Assembly (NCBI GenBank): GCA_022773025.1 | Contig: JALEZF010000001.1 | Location: forward strand, 1 to 61,523 | DNA length: 61,523 nt | DNA from: Clostridium sp. | Lineage (GTDB): Bacteria > Bacillota > Clostridia > Clostridiales > Clostridiaceae | Direction: 5' to 3' | Shown: one piece after another, positions 9,823 through 19,028 of the stretch | How the letters are laid out: every line of letters starts with the position of its first letter | How positions within the stretch are numbered: the first letter of the stretch is position 1 | Translations under genes and position numbers: made by a program | The notes under the pieces: model-generated | Told to the model about the DNA's origin: nothing | The model's database searches: none | Seen by the model: the letters and a program-made list of their open reading frames with translations, nothing else

Positions 9823-9856
9823 AAAAATACCCTCCCCATATGTTTTATTACATATT
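9823..9856 (-). terminator. Stem-loop that ends the hydrolase gene and overlaps the tspO ribosome binding site
   Basis: On the - strand CTCC and ATATGT arms pair with ACATAT and GGAG, followed by TATTTTTTT, giving a terminator after the alpha/beta hydrolase. The 3' arm is also the GGGGAGGG binding site of tspO, so readthrough RNA would fold with its ribosome site masked. Confidence 0.6.
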
Positions 9857-9887
9857 ATGAGGAGAGTTTTTGTTTTATACTAATGTC

Positions 9888-10838
9888 CTAAGCATATACA
9901 GCAGTTTTTGAAGTTATTTTTTCTAAAATATCTTTTATATCATCTATAACTTCATCTTTATTTGTTTCATTTAATATCTCATGTCTTCCACCTTCATATA
10001 GTTTGTATGAAACATTTTCTACACCAAGGCTTTTATAAAGATTATATAAGTTTACTATTCCTTTGCCGTTTTCTCCAACAGGATCTTTGCTTCCAGCAAG
10101 AAGATATATATCTAATGATGTTGGAATTTCTTTCAAATTATCGGCTTTATGAATTTCCCTTAGACCCTTTAATAAGTCATAAAAATAAGAAGCTGTAAAT
10201 ATATTTCCGCAATACTTATTATTTAAATACTTGTCTACTTCTTTTTCATCCCTTGAAAGCCAGTCGCACTTTGTTCTAACAGGTTTGAAATTGTTATTAA
10301 AGCTTCCAAAAGAAAGTTTGTCCATAAGTTTACTACGTTTTCTTCTTCCAAAGATTTTCATTTCCAAATATGATATAGGAATTCCTAGATTATTTATGGC
10401 CTTTTGCTTTCCATTAGATCCTGATAGTATAAGTCCATCTATGCTGTCTCCATAAAGTTCTATATATCTTTGAGATAAGAATGAACCCATACTATGCCCA
10501 AATAAAATAATAGGTGTTCCCTGATTTTCACTTTTTATAAAATCATTAATCTCCTTTAAATCATATACCATGGCATGAAAATTATCCTTATCGTCCATAT
10601 ATCCTAAATCATCTAATGAGGCCGCAGTCTCTCCATGTCCCCTATGATCATGTCCATATACAATAAATCCTTCCTCTACAAGACTCCTTGCAAAATCATC
10701 ATATCTTAATATATTTTCTGACATACCATGAGAAATTTGAACTATAGCTTTAGGACAATCATCTGTTTCATTTTCCCACTTATAACAGTTCAGTTTTACA
10801 CCTTTACTGTCAACAAACTTAAAATTTTTTCTTTTCAT
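9888..10838 (-). CDS. Alpha/beta hydrolase, monoacylglycerol lipase / lysophospholipase-like
   Basis: This 316-residue cytoplasmic hydrolase has the serine nucleophile S116 in the elbow GHSMGS. The probable acid residue is in LAGSKDPVG and the catalytic histidine in GGRHEILNE. The oxyanion-side motif ISHGMSEN and the GHDHRGHG strand match the Hydrolase_4 (serine aminopeptidase S33-like) group, which includes monoacylglycerol lipases. Length is typical. TAGGTGA precedes the ATG. It diverges from the two-component pair; the shared 150-base spacer contains a perfect palindrome at 10919. Confidence 0.85.
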   Translation of the reverse strand: MKRKNFKFVDSKGVKLNCYKWENETDDCPKAIVQISHGMSENILRYDDFARSLVEEGFIVYGHDHRGHGETAASLDDLGYMDDKDNFHAMVYDLKEINDFIKSENQGTPIILFGHSMGSFLSQRYIELYGDSIDGLILSGSNGKQKAINNLGIPISYLEMKIFGRRKRSKLMDKLSFGSFNNNFKPVRTKCDWLSRDEKEVDKYLNNKYCGNIFTASYFYDLLKGLREIHKADNLKEIPTSLDIYLLAGSKDPVGENGKGIVNLYNLYKSLGVENVSYKLYEGGRHEILNETNKDEVIDDIKDILEKITSKTAVYA

Positions 10839-10918
10839 ATCTATTCACCTACGTTTCATTAAGAACTCTTTAAATTTATTTTATATAATATTTTTAAATA
10901 AATCTACACTTTATCGTA

Positions 10919-10942
10919 ATCATAATGTAATTACATTATGAT
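10919..10942. promoter_or_regulatory. Perfect 24-base palindrome, probable operator
   Basis: The half-site ATCATAATGTAA is followed by its exact complement. It lies between the -35 position and an extended -10 (TGATATAAT, 10939-10947) ahead of the response-regulator gene. A dimeric regulator bound here would control the two-component operon and perhaps the divergent hydrolase. The regulator is not identified; the response regulator itself would more usually bind direct repeats. Confidence 0.65.
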
Positions 10943-10947
10943 ATAAT
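10939..10947 (+). promoter_or_regulatory. Extended -10 promoter element of the two-component operon
   Basis: TGATATAAT fits the TGnTATAAT extended -10 pattern, about 50 bases before the start codon. No good -35 hexamer is present, as expected for extended -10 promoters. Confidence 0.6.
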
Positions 10948-10995
10948 TGTTTTATTAAATTGTCCACATATAAAATTATAGGTAGGTGAAGTACT

Positions 10996-11679
10996 TTGAA
11001 TATACTTATAGCTGAAGACGAGCAAGATATATGCGAACTTATGGCGCTGCATCTGACTAAAGAAGGTTTCAATGTTTTTAAAACCTTTGATGGCATGGCT
11101 GCCATAGAAATTTTTAAGAATAATAATATTGATTTGGCTATTCTAGATGTTATGATGCCAGTTATGGATGGATTTTCTGTACTTAAAAATATACGAGAAT
11201 CAAGTGAAATACCAGTCATCATGGTTACTGCACGTGGAGAAGATACAGACAAGATAGCCGGTTTAAACTTAGGTGCTGATGATTATGTAGTTAAGCCATT
11301 TTCTGCAATGGTACTTATAGCAAGGGTTAATGCTCAATTGAGACGATACTATAAGTTTACTAGTGGAAAGGGAAAAAATATCCTATATGTAGGTGATTTG
11401 TCCTTATGTAAAGATAGCTGTGTTCTATGCAAAGAGGATAGTCCATTAGAACTCAATGCTAAGGAATATAAGATAATGGAACTTCTTATGGAGAATCCCG
11501 GAAAAGTATATACTAAAAAGCAAATTTATGAGCAGGTTTGGAAAGATACTTATTATGGCGATGATAATACAATAATGGTACATATAAGTCACCTTAGGGA
11601 AAAAATCGAAGATAATCCTAGGGATCCTAAGTATCTAAAAACTATTCGCGGTATAGGATACAAGCTTGAAAACTTATAA
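10996..11679 (+). CDS. Response regulator, OmpR/PhoB family
   Basis: The 227-residue DNA-binding response regulator has a receiver domain at residues 1-120 with acidic pocket E7/D8, phosphoacceptor D51 (ILDVMMP), T78 region and K100-P101. A winged-helix output domain follows (about 130-225; ELNAKEYKIMELL, HISHLREKIE, TIRGIGYKLE). The start codon is TTG, with GTAGGTGA upstream; the receiver begins at once, so no residues are missing. The gene overlaps the next one, a histidine kinase, and the two form a cognate pair. The stimulus and regulon are unknown. Confidence 0.92.
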   Translation: MNILIAEDEQDICELMALHLTKEGFNVFKTFDGMAAIEIFKNNNIDLAILDVMMPVMDGFSVLKNIRESSEIPVIMVTARGEDTDKIAGLNLGADDYVVKPFSAMVLIARVNAQLRRYYKFTSGKGKNILYVGDLSLCKDSCVLCKEDSPLELNAKEYKIMELLMENPGKVYTKKQIYEQVWKDTYYGDDNTIMVHISHLREKIEDNPRDPKYLKTIRGIGYKLENL

Positions 11680-13093
11680 GATAAAATGCCACAAAAAATA
11701 TAAACATAAGATTGCTAATTCTCTGCTTCGTAATTATGTGTTTTTAGCCTTCTCCATGACTCTACTAATTCTTATAACCTCTTTAATAGTAGGAATGTTT
11801 GCTTTTTTTCTTTTCTTTAACACATCTAATGTTATGTCCGAACCAGAGGAAATAATGATGGATGATTACACTTTAATTGATACTTCTGACATTGAATCTT
11901 CAGGTGGATTTGTAGAGATTATAGATAAAAATAACGATGTTATTTACACTAAAGGAACAAATCCCTCTCCAAAGTCTCATTATTCTTTGGAGGATTACAA
12001 TAAAATAATATTAAGCAGCCAATTTGAAAATTTAGAGGATGGCTATGTTTATCGAAGTAGCTACAACAAAAATAAGGACTTCCTTCTAGTTGTGGCCATT
12101 CCAGAAAGTAATGAAAAGGATATTCATCCACCAAAGAAAAAGCTTAGCCCTAAAGTGTTTATAGCTCTATCCCTATTAAGCGGATTTTCTATAATCGCTA
12201 TATTCTTCATTTTTTACTCCAGACTATCATCACGGGACTTTGTAAAGCCTCTTGAGCTCTTAACAGAGGGTGCAAATCGTTTTGCAAAAGGTGATTATTC
12301 TACGAGGATAGCTATTTATTCTGAAAATGAATTTGGAGAATTAAAGGATGCCTTTAATATAATGGCCCAAAAAATCCAAGATGAGATGATGCTCCGTGAA
12401 AAATCTGAGGAATCTAGAAGAAGACTTATTCTTGATATATCTCACGATTTGAAAAACCCACTATCAAGCATCTTAGGCTATTCAAATCTACTTTTAGAGG
12501 AAAATATCTCAAGAGAAGATAGTAAAAAATATCTTGGCGTTATAAATAATAATAGCCAAAGGGCCAATGAGCTTTTGCAGGATTTATTTGATTTTTCTAA
12601 ACTTCAAAGCATTGATTTTAAGCTTACGTTAATTAGTAGTGATATCTGTGAATTTTTAAGAGAAATCATAGCTTTCTATATTCCTGAGTTTGACAATAAC
12701 AAATTTGATTATGATTTCGATATAATGGAAGAACCTTTTATGATAAAAATAGATGAGAAGCATATGTATAGAGCGTTATCAAACATAATAAACAATTCCA
12801 TAAAGTATAATCCCGAAGGCACTAAGATAAAAATCTCTGGAAGGCCTTCTAAAAAATCCTTTGTCATAACTATTGGGGATAATGGAATAGGAATACCCGC
12901 ATCTCTTCAGAGCGATATATTCAACCCATTTGTGAGAGTTGATGATTCTCGTAATTCTAAAAGTGGTGGCAATGGCCTTGGTCTTGCTATAGCAAAAGAT
13001 ATCATAGAAAAACATAATGGTACTATAAAGCTATCTAGCAATATAAATAAAGGCTGCACTTTTGTAATTACTTTACCAACTGAAAATCAATAG
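11666..13093 (+). CDS. Sensor histidine kinase, two transmembrane segments
   Basis: The membrane kinase of about 475 residues has helix one at about 28-52 and an extracytoplasmic sensor region at about 53-165. Helix two follows at 166-185, then HAMP at about 190-245, the dimerisation domain with H260 in DISHDLKNP, and an ATPase domain to the end (N box NIINNSIKYN, GDNGIGIP, GNGLGLAIA). The frame overlaps the response regulator by 14 bases, showing translational coupling. The TTG at 11666 is the only convenient start, so the exact N-terminus is uncertain. The sensor region is rich in acidic residues, and the ligand is unknown. Confidence 0.9.
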   Translation: MKTYKIKCHKKYKHKIANSLLRNYVFLAFSMTLLILITSLIVGMFAFFLFFNTSNVMSEPEEIMMDDYTLIDTSDIESSGGFVEIIDKNNDVIYTKGTNPSPKSHYSLEDYNKIILSSQFENLEDGYVYRSSYNKNKDFLLVVAIPESNEKDIHPPKKKLSPKVFIALSLLSGFSIIAIFFIFYSRLSSRDFVKPLELLTEGANRFAKGDYSTRIAIYSENEFGELKDAFNIMAQKIQDEMMLREKSEESRRRLILDISHDLKNPLSSILGYSNLLLEENISREDSKKYLGVINNNSQRANELLQDLFDFSKLQSIDFKLTLISSDICEFLREIIAFYIPEFDNNKFDYDFDIMEEPFMIKIDEKHMYRALSNIINNSIKYNPEGTKIKISGRPSKKSFVITIGDNGIGIPASLQSDIFNPFVRVDDSRNSKSGGNGLGLAIAKDIIEKHNGTIKLSSNINKGCTFVITLPTENQ

Positions 13094-13112
13094 TTTAATC
13101 TTTTGTAAAGTT

Positions 13113-13146
13113 AAAGAGTGAAAAACAAAATGATTTTTCACTCTTT
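13113..13146 (+). terminator. Terminator of the two-component operon
   Basis: AAAGAGTGAAAAA pairs with TTTTTCACTCTTT in a 13-base stem right after the kinase gene. Confidence 0.85.
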
Positions 13147-13185
13147 TCTATAGTTGTATCAAAATAAATTTTCATATATTTTAAA

Positions 13186-14001
13186 TTACTTTACAGTTCT
13201 TTTTAGCCATTCTTTTACAAGTTCGTTGAAAAGCCTCTCTTGCTCTATTTGAAGGTTATGCCCGCATCTATCTATTATTGCAAAGGTTCCTCTTGGATAA
13301 TTCTCTAATATTGATAATGCATCACGATAACCTACGCTAGAATCTTGTCTTCCTAGCAATATCAAGGATGGTCTTGTAAATTTATGTTCTAAATCATCAA
13401 CATCAAAAGAATATTCATAGCCGTATTTTTTGATGTTTCTCAAAAAATCTTTGTTTCTTATTTTGATGCCAGACAGTACATCATCTCTATATCTCTCAAA
13501 AATCCTCTCGCTTTGAACTACGGAAGATTTATCAAACATCTCTGAATCCTCTTCTGGAAGCCTATATAAAAGCTCTTCATCGCGATGTAAAATCACATGA
13601 TCATCGATGCTTCTCCTATCCATATGAGCGTATATAACAGGACATATAAGACATAGTCCATCTATTCTCTCAGCCATGTTATATATTATTCCTCTGGCTA
13701 TGTATCCCCCAAATGATTCTCCTGCAAGCAAAAACTTTCCTTCTGGTATAACTTTTTTTATAAACTTAATCACTAAATCTAGAATATGATCTGAACAAGT
13801 TATCTTATGAGAACCATTGGTCTTTCCCATTCCTGGAAGGTCTATGTAAATTCTCTTATAACCATCTAAATCTTTAAAGATTGGTTCCATACAACCCTTC
13901 ATAAGCCTATGGTCAGCATAAAAGCCATGAATCATAAGCACTGGTTTTCCTTCACCTATAGTTTCATAATTCACCCATACATCATCTATATTGCATCTCA
14001 T
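13186..14001 (-). CDS. Alpha/beta hydrolase
   Basis: This 271-residue hydrolase has nucleophile S96 in AGESFGG, an acid candidate in LGRQDSSVG, and the catalytic histidine in DRCGHNLQIEQ. The N-terminal oxyanion motif is MIHGFYADH. It belongs to the broad Abhydrolase_1 family (esterases, haloalkane dehalogenases, acyl transferases), and the substrate cannot be assigned. There is no signal peptide. AAGGAG precedes the ATG. It converges on the two-component terminator and is separated from the rhomboid-like gene upstream by a strong terminator. Confidence 0.85.
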   Translation of the reverse strand: MRCNIDDVWVNYETIGEGKPVLMIHGFYADHRLMKGCMEPIFKDLDGYKRIYIDLPGMGKTNGSHKITCSDHILDLVIKFIKKVIPEGKFLLAGESFGGYIARGIIYNMAERIDGLCLICPVIYAHMDRRSIDDHVILHRDEELLYRLPEEDSEMFDKSSVVQSERIFERYRDDVLSGIKIRNKDFLRNIKKYGYEYSFDVDDLEHKFTRPSLILLGRQDSSVGYRDALSILENYPRGTFAIIDRCGHNLQIEQERLFNELVKEWLKRTVK

Positions 14002-14062
14002 AAATTTTCTTTCTCCTTTTAAGCTACATGTGATTTCTCAATTGATATTATATTATAAATAA

Positions 14063-14091
14063 CGTCCAAGAAAAAGTAACTTCCTTGGACG
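14063..14091 (-). terminator. Terminator of the rhomboid-like gene
   Basis: CGTCCAAG pairs with CTTGGACG and sits directly after the stop codon of the leftward gene, with T-rich flanks. Confidence 0.75.
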
Positions 14092-14101
14092 CTAAAATCT
14101 T

Positions 14102-14896
14102 TTATATATGCTCGTGATCCTTTATATGCTTCATACAATATTCCCTTGCCCCTGAGCATTTAGAACAATATCTGAATTCCATATCTGGATCATCATTTTC
14201 TGTTATTCCACAAACTGTACACTTATGTATATAAGGCTTTTCAGTATTTGTAATAACTCTAAAATCTCTGTTAGCTGCTACGGTCTTCTTAAGTTTCACA
14301 GTTTTAACCATGTCTTTTCCAAAGAATAAGAAGTAGTTAACTACAGCAAATACGGCTGCTAATCTTACATCATTATTTGGAGCTACAACTATATTGTATA
14401 TTATGTAGAACCAGTCTATTAATGCCAAGATTCTTATTGGAACTGGAAGTACAAGGAATACTAAAAGTTCAAAGTCTGGATATAGCTTTGCAAAAGCTAA
14501 AAATAGAGATAAATTTATAAAAGTAGCACCTACGCTTATGCCTCCGCTTATAAAGCATCCTATGATTGTTCCTAAGATTCCACATAAGTAATATATATTA
14601 AACTTGAAAGAACCCCAGTGAGATTCTAACCCACTTCCTGCAAGATAGTAAAAATATAATGTGAATACTATCCAAAGTACACTTGTGTTTGGTGGTATAA
14701 GTATAAAGGTTATAAGCCTCCAGATTTCACCCTGCATAACTCTTTCAGGTATCAATATCATAAGATTCCACAGTTTAGTATTTCCTAACATGTATATGAG
14801 AACGTAAAATATCGCATTGGCACTTATGATATAAGTCATCAAATTTTTTATAGCAAACTTACCAAATTTTCGTTCCATACGATCCAAAAACTTCAT
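14102..14896 (-). CDS. Rhomboid-like membrane protein with C-terminal zinc ribbon, probably not a protease
   Basis: The 264-residue protein has about six membrane helices at residues 15-205. Rhomboid landmarks are present: GEIWRLITF after helix one and LESHWGSFKFNIYYL before helix three. The catalytic elements are missing. The usual GxSG serine loop reads SVGATF, and no histidine occurs in the helix that should carry it. The tail (about 225-264) has CTVCG, CSKC and CMKH motifs that could bind one or two zinc ions. The layout is closest to derlin/TMEM115-like pseudoproteases. GGGAGG precedes the ATG. It may bind or chaperone membrane proteins. Confidence 0.75.
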   Translation of the reverse strand: MKFLDRMERKFGKFAIKNLMTYIISANAIFYVLIYMLGNTKLWNLMILIPERVMQGEIWRLITFILIPPNTSVLWIVFTLYFYYLAGSGLESHWGSFKFNIYYLCGILGTIIGCFISGGISVGATFINLSLFLAFAKLYPDFELLVFLVLPVPIRILALIDWFYIIYNIVVAPNNDVRLAAVFAVVNYFLFFGKDMVKTVKLKKTVAANRDFRVITNTEKPYIHKCTVCGITENDDPDMEFRYCSKCSGAREYCMKHIKDHEHI

Positions 14897-15011
14897 ATGG
14901 CCATTCCTCCCTTCGTCAGTTAATTATAATTATATAGTATCTCCATAATAAAAGTAAAATTAAATTTAAAGAGGCTCCCCGAAGACAGCCCCTTTGTAAG
15001 TATATTTCAAA

Positions 15012-16475
15012 CTATTTTAAATTTTTTAACACCTCAACAAGATACTCCCAGTTATTTTTTACAGAACTTATACTCATGTGTTCATTTGGAGTATGCACAT
15101 CGTAAAGGTTAGGTCCAAAGGAAATCATGTCTATCTCTCCGAACTTTTCTTTGAAAAGACCACATTCAAGACCTGCATGAAGTGCTGCTATCTCTGGTTT
15201 CTTTCCATATAGGTTTTCATAAGTCTCTTCAAAAACCTTTCTTATTTTTGAATCCCTGTCATACTGCCACTCTGGGTATGAGCTGTGGGCATTTATTCTA
15301 GCTCCTAAAAGCTCAGATAATATCACTGTCTCATTGACTATCTCATCTTTTAATGATCCAACGGAGCTTCTTACTGCACTGTCAAATTCAACTTCATCTT
15401 TTTTAGTTATTACTACTCCTAAATTAACTGAACTTTGAACAAGTCCTGGTATATCCATGCTCATGCTCTTAATTCCATTTGGCATTAAGCATAAAAGACT
15501 TATAGCTTTTTCTGTTGAAAGTTTTGAGAAGCATTTGCTTGTAGTTTTATCTAAAACTTTAAGTTCAATTTTCACAGCTGGATCAGAAGATTTTAGTTCA
15601 TTTTGTAAAATTTCATTTAATGCTTCTATCTTTGAATTTATTAAAGATAGGGAGTTTTCATATACCTTTATTGTGGCATCTGCTTCTCTTGGGATAGCAT
15701 TTGCCTTGGCTCCTCCGTTTATATCTATAATATATAAATCTACAGAATTAAGAAGCTTCATAAGTACTCTTCCTAAAATCTTGTTTGCATTTCCTCTTTC
15801 CTTATTTATATCCATTCCTGAGTGTCCGCCTCTAAGTCCAGATACTATTACAGAACAGTCCACTACATTTGAGTTTGGTCCATCAATCCAACATATTGGA
15901 AGTGTTACGCAGGTTCTTATTCCTCCTGCACAGCTTACTAGAAGAGTTCCTTCTTCTTCTGAATCGATGTTTATTAAGGTTCTTCCAACTACATCATTCT
16001 TATCTAAAGCTGTAGCACCCCCCATTCCTGTTTCCTCTTCGCTTGTTACAAGGACTTCTAATGCAGGATGAGCTATATCCTTTGATGCTAATATAGCCAT
16101 AGCATAAGCTACCGCTATTCCATTGTCAGCTCCCAAAGTTGTATTTGTTGCATAAACATGATCTCCATCTATCCTAAGCTTCAATGGATCTTTCTCAAAA
16201 TTGTGCTCCGTTCCTTTGTTCTTCTCACAAACCATGTCCATATGACCTTGTATTATGACAGGTGTAGCATTTTCATATCCAGCTGTAGCTGGTTTTCTTA
16301 TTATAACGTTCAATGCTTTGTCTTGGATTACTTCAAGATTTAGTTCTTTTGCAAATTTCACCAAATAATCACTTACTGCTTTTTCGTTTCCTGAGCCTCT
16401 TGGAATCTCTGACAATTCCTCGAAATATTTAAATACCTCTTGAGGTTCCAAATCTTTTAATACTCTATTTTCCAT
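15012..16475 (-). CDS. pepD: Aminoacyl-histidine dipeptidase (M20 family)
   Basis: This 487-residue cytoplasmic metallopeptidase cleaves Xaa-His and other dipeptides. M20 landmarks are visible in order: GHMDMVCEK (metal histidine and general-base region), TLGADNGI (bridging aspartate), SEEETGMGGA (glutamate base and ligand), a dimerisation domain at about 200-390, and HAGLECGLF with the final metal histidine VHTPNEHMS. Length matches bacterial PepD. GGGGG precedes the ATG. It is monocistronic. It probably serves peptide catabolism, in keeping with an amino-acid-fermenting anaerobe. Confidence 0.93.
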   Translation of the reverse strand: MENRVLKDLEPQEVFKYFEELSEIPRGSGNEKAVSDYLVKFAKELNLEVIQDKALNVIIRKPATAGYENATPVIIQGHMDMVCEKNKGTEHNFEKDPLKLRIDGDHVYATNTTLGADNGIAVAYAMAILASKDIAHPALEVLVTSEEETGMGGATALDKNDVVGRTLINIDSEEEGTLLVSCAGGIRTCVTLPICWIDGPNSNVVDCSVIVSGLRGGHSGMDINKERGNANKILGRVLMKLLNSVDLYIIDINGGAKANAIPREADATIKVYENSLSLINSKIEALNEILQNELKSSDPAVKIELKVLDKTTSKCFSKLSTEKAISLLCLMPNGIKSMSMDIPGLVQSSVNLGVVITKKDEVEFDSAVRSSVGSLKDEIVNETVILSELLGARINAHSSYPEWQYDRDSKIRKVFEETYENLYGKKPEIAALHAGLECGLFKEKFGEIDMISFGPNLYDVHTPNEHMSISSVKNNWEYLVEVLKNLK

Positions 16476-16563
16476 GTTACTGACCCCCTAAACTATGTTT
16501 ATTTTAATATTCGACTATATCTTCAAAATTCCTTCCTAATATTTGTTATTTTAGGAATTCATT

Positions 16564-18345
16564 CTATATATCGCCTAATTCTATTTTTATGTTTTCTTTG
16601 CTTCTCACTAATGTCCCTGATTTCTCATAATTTTTATGTTCCGTTATAGGAATTTTTATAATAAAATTTGATCCATTATTAATTTCACTATGTACTTCTA
16701 TAGTTCCACCATGAAGCTCGATCAATGACTTTACTATAGAAAGCCCAAGACCGCTTCCTATAGTTCCCCTAAGATTACTCTTGTTAATCTGGGTAAACTT
16801 ATCAAATATAAAATCTAGCTTTTCCTTTTCCATACCTATGCCTGTATCTCTAATGCTTATATTTATCCATTCATTTTCTCTTGTCATATTTACCATTATA
16901 AACCCACCTCTTGGTGTAAACCGAAGAGCATTTGATAGGAGATTAAGAACTATTCTTTCAATTTTATCCTCATCAAAATCAGAATACATCTCTTCTTCCG
17001 TTGTGTCAAATTGAAGAGTGATATTTTTACTCTTTGCATAGTCTACAGCAAGCATACATGTATCTTCTACAACTTCCACCATATTTGCATAAGTACAATT
17101 AAGCTCACAAAAACCGCTATCTAATTTTGAAATATCTATAATATTATTTACAAGTTTAATTAGTCTATATACATTTTTCTTAACTACATTTAGATAATTG
17201 TCTAATTTCTCTCCTTGGTCTTGAACTTTTTCATTTTTGTAGATATCAATGACTTGAAGAGTGCTATTTATAACATTTAGTGGAGTTCTCAAGTCATGAG
17301 ATAGATTGGTGAAGTTTTCCGTCTTAATTCTATCTGTCCTTATGTATTCATCTAAAAGTTTATTTTCTGTTATATCTCTAATAGAGCCAATTGCACCTTT
17401 AAATTTATTTAAATTTCCCTTTATATTTTTCCAAGTTATATTTAAATGAACCTTAATTTTGTCCTGTCTTTCAAATATAACCTCTCTATCTATATAATCA
17501 TCTTCGTTCCTTACTATTCCTGTATCTATATCTATATTAAATATATCCTTCATACTTTTTTCTAAGAGATCATCACTGTTATATCCTAGTATAACCCTAG
17601 ATGCATCGCTTACAAAAATAAACTTGCCATATTCGTCCAGCTCGAAAATAACATCTTTTTGATTCTCTATGATATCTCTAAGCCTATTTTCACTTTTTTG
17701 AAGTTTGTCTTTTACCTTTATAAGTTCTTGTTTTGCACTCTCAAAATATAAAAATAAAAAGCTTAAATAAACTACAGACTGTAAAGCTGTATAAGTATTA
17801 GCAAAACTCACTAATGAAATGTAGTTTGAATGTTCATAATTAAATAGCAATACTAAAACCCCAAAAAACATTAGAGATAGATTTATAGATATTTTATATA
17901 AACCTCCATGCCTCATAGTCCTGTAATATATGATTGACGTTATTATTATAGCTACTCCCACAAAAGTCATATATAGCTGTAGAAAACTCCTAGGTGTCCA
18001 CTTAAAAGCTATCATGATACTACCGCTTGCTATAATAATAGAATTAGTTATTCTCACATTTGGTCTTAGATTTATACCCATGAGCTTAAATATTCCGTAT
18101 ATAAAATATGCTGAGCTTACAATCATAAAGCAACACTTTATAATCATCAATGGATCTTTAATAGAAGGTGTGTTAAGAAAAACAATAATGAAGTACAGTA
18201 TATGTGAAAAAACTGAATAAAATGCTGCCTTCATCCATAAATTTGTAAACTCTTTTTTTTCTATAGTCCATATACAAGTATATAGAACTGCTATCATTAT
18301 ATTTAACACTAACAATATAGCAGTAGTTGTGAATTCCATCTTCAT
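16564..18345 (-). CDS. Orphan membrane sensor histidine kinase with PAS domain
   Basis: The protein has about 593 residues. Six or seven hydrophobic helices (about 1-205) form an unassigned membrane sensor of MASE-like architecture, followed by a short coiled coil and a PAS domain (about 225-335, VIFELDEYGKFIFVS). A HisKA domain (NLSHDLRTPLNVI) and an ATPase domain (NLLSNALRF, DTGIGM, GSGLGLSIV) complete it. I chose the ATG at 18345 because GGAGGTGTGAT lies directly before it; the upstream ATG at 18366 lies above that site. No response regulator is adjacent, so it is an orphan. In clostridia orphan kinases often feed Spo0A, but nothing here proves that. Confidence 0.88.
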   Translation of the reverse strand: MKMEFTTTAILLVLNIMIAVLYTCIWTIEKKEFTNLWMKAAFYSVFSHILYFIIVFLNTPSIKDPLMIIKCCFMIVSSAYFIYGIFKLMGINLRPNVRITNSIIIASGSIMIAFKWTPRSFLQLYMTFVGVAIIITSIIYYRTMRHGGLYKISINLSLMFFGVLVLLFNYEHSNYISLVSFANTYTALQSVVYLSFLFLYFESAKQELIKVKDKLQKSENRLRDIIENQKDVIFELDEYGKFIFVSDASRVILGYNSDDLLEKSMKDIFNIDIDTGIVRNEDDYIDREVIFERQDKIKVHLNITWKNIKGNLNKFKGAIGSIRDITENKLLDEYIRTDRIKTENFTNLSHDLRTPLNVINSTLQVIDIYKNEKVQDQGEKLDNYLNVVKKNVYRLIKLVNNIIDISKLDSGFCELNCTYANMVEVVEDTCMLAVDYAKSKNITLQFDTTEEEMYSDFDEDKIERIVLNLLSNALRFTPRGGFIMVNMTRENEWINISIRDTGIGMEKEKLDFIFDKFTQINKSNLRGTIGSGLGLSIVKSLIELHGGTIEVHSEINNGSNFIIKIPITEHKNYEKSGTLVRSKENIKIELGDI

Positions 18346-18489
18346 ATCACACCTCCTTAATATCATAATAATATAATCATCATTATATCATAAAATACCA
18401 TTAATTTCTTTAATATTGATTTTTTCGACATTTTAATTAATGAATTTCATAAATAAAGCTCCTATTTAATGTGATTTAGTAAAATCATT

Positions 18490-18978
18490 TTATTTTAGCT
18501 TTTCTTTCAAAAATTCACTCTTAGGAAATCTTTTAATGAGCTCACCATAAAGTTCCTTAGATTTCTCTAAATCACCCATAAGCTCTAAAGCTTCTCCTTT
18601 GGCTAAAAGTAGCGTATAATTATACTCCATTTCTTTTTCTGGGATTCTCTCACATAAGCTTAAAAATTCTCTATATCTACCTAACTTATAATAAGAGTAC
18701 GCTTTCATAACAACTATATCTTTTTTTAATTCTTCATAATTGAAATCTACCTCTAGTATTTCAAGGGTTCTTTCATAATCCTCCTTGTCAAAAGCTCTTA
18801 CTGCTTTATCAAAGCACTGGGCTTCTTCACTTTTGTAGATTTTTATCTTCTTTAAAGCATAGATTCCATATGGAATTAAAAGAAGCCATACAAAAGGTTC
18901 CATTACACCTAATAGAATTATTATAATCATTCCAACTGTAAGCTTTCTTTTCCTTCCACTATTAAGCTGAAAATTCAT
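18490..18978 (-). CDS. Small membrane-anchored protein with TPR-like helices
   Basis: The protein has about 162 residues. An N-terminal hydrophobic hairpin (about 15-42) is followed by helical repeats (about 55-160) in the TPR style: AVRAFDKEDYERTLEIL, AYSYYKLGRYREFL, AKGEALELMGDLEKSKELY. Such proteins usually hold partner proteins at the membrane. The ATG at 18978 is preferred because GAGGTGAT precedes it. A GTG nine bases upstream lies within that site. It is upstream of the S1 gene on the same strand from a separate position; the terminator at 19000 separates them. Partner unknown. Confidence 0.75.
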   Translation of the reverse strand: MNFQLNSGRKRKLTVGMIIIILLGVMEPFVWLLLIPYGIYALKKIKIYKSEEAQCFDKAVRAFDKEDYERTLEILEVDFNYEELKKDIVVMKAYSYYKLGRYREFLSLCERIPEKEMEYNYTLLLAKGEALELMGDLEKSKELYGELIKRFPKSEFLKEKLK

Positions 18979-18998
18979 ATTAATCACCTCTAAAAAAA

Positions 18999-19023
18999 TT
19001 TAAGGGGATAAAATCCCCTTAAA
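18999..19023 (-). terminator. Terminator of the S1-domain gene
   Basis: TTTAAGGGGAT pairs with ATCCCCTTAAA directly after the S1 gene stop codon, and ahead of the TPR-like gene. Confidence 0.8.
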
Positions 19024-19028
19024 ATATT

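Noticed and set aside
15457..16071. A 204-codon frame opposite pepD
   Set aside because: It is antisense to a clear M20 peptidase, has no ribosome site, and shows no known motif.
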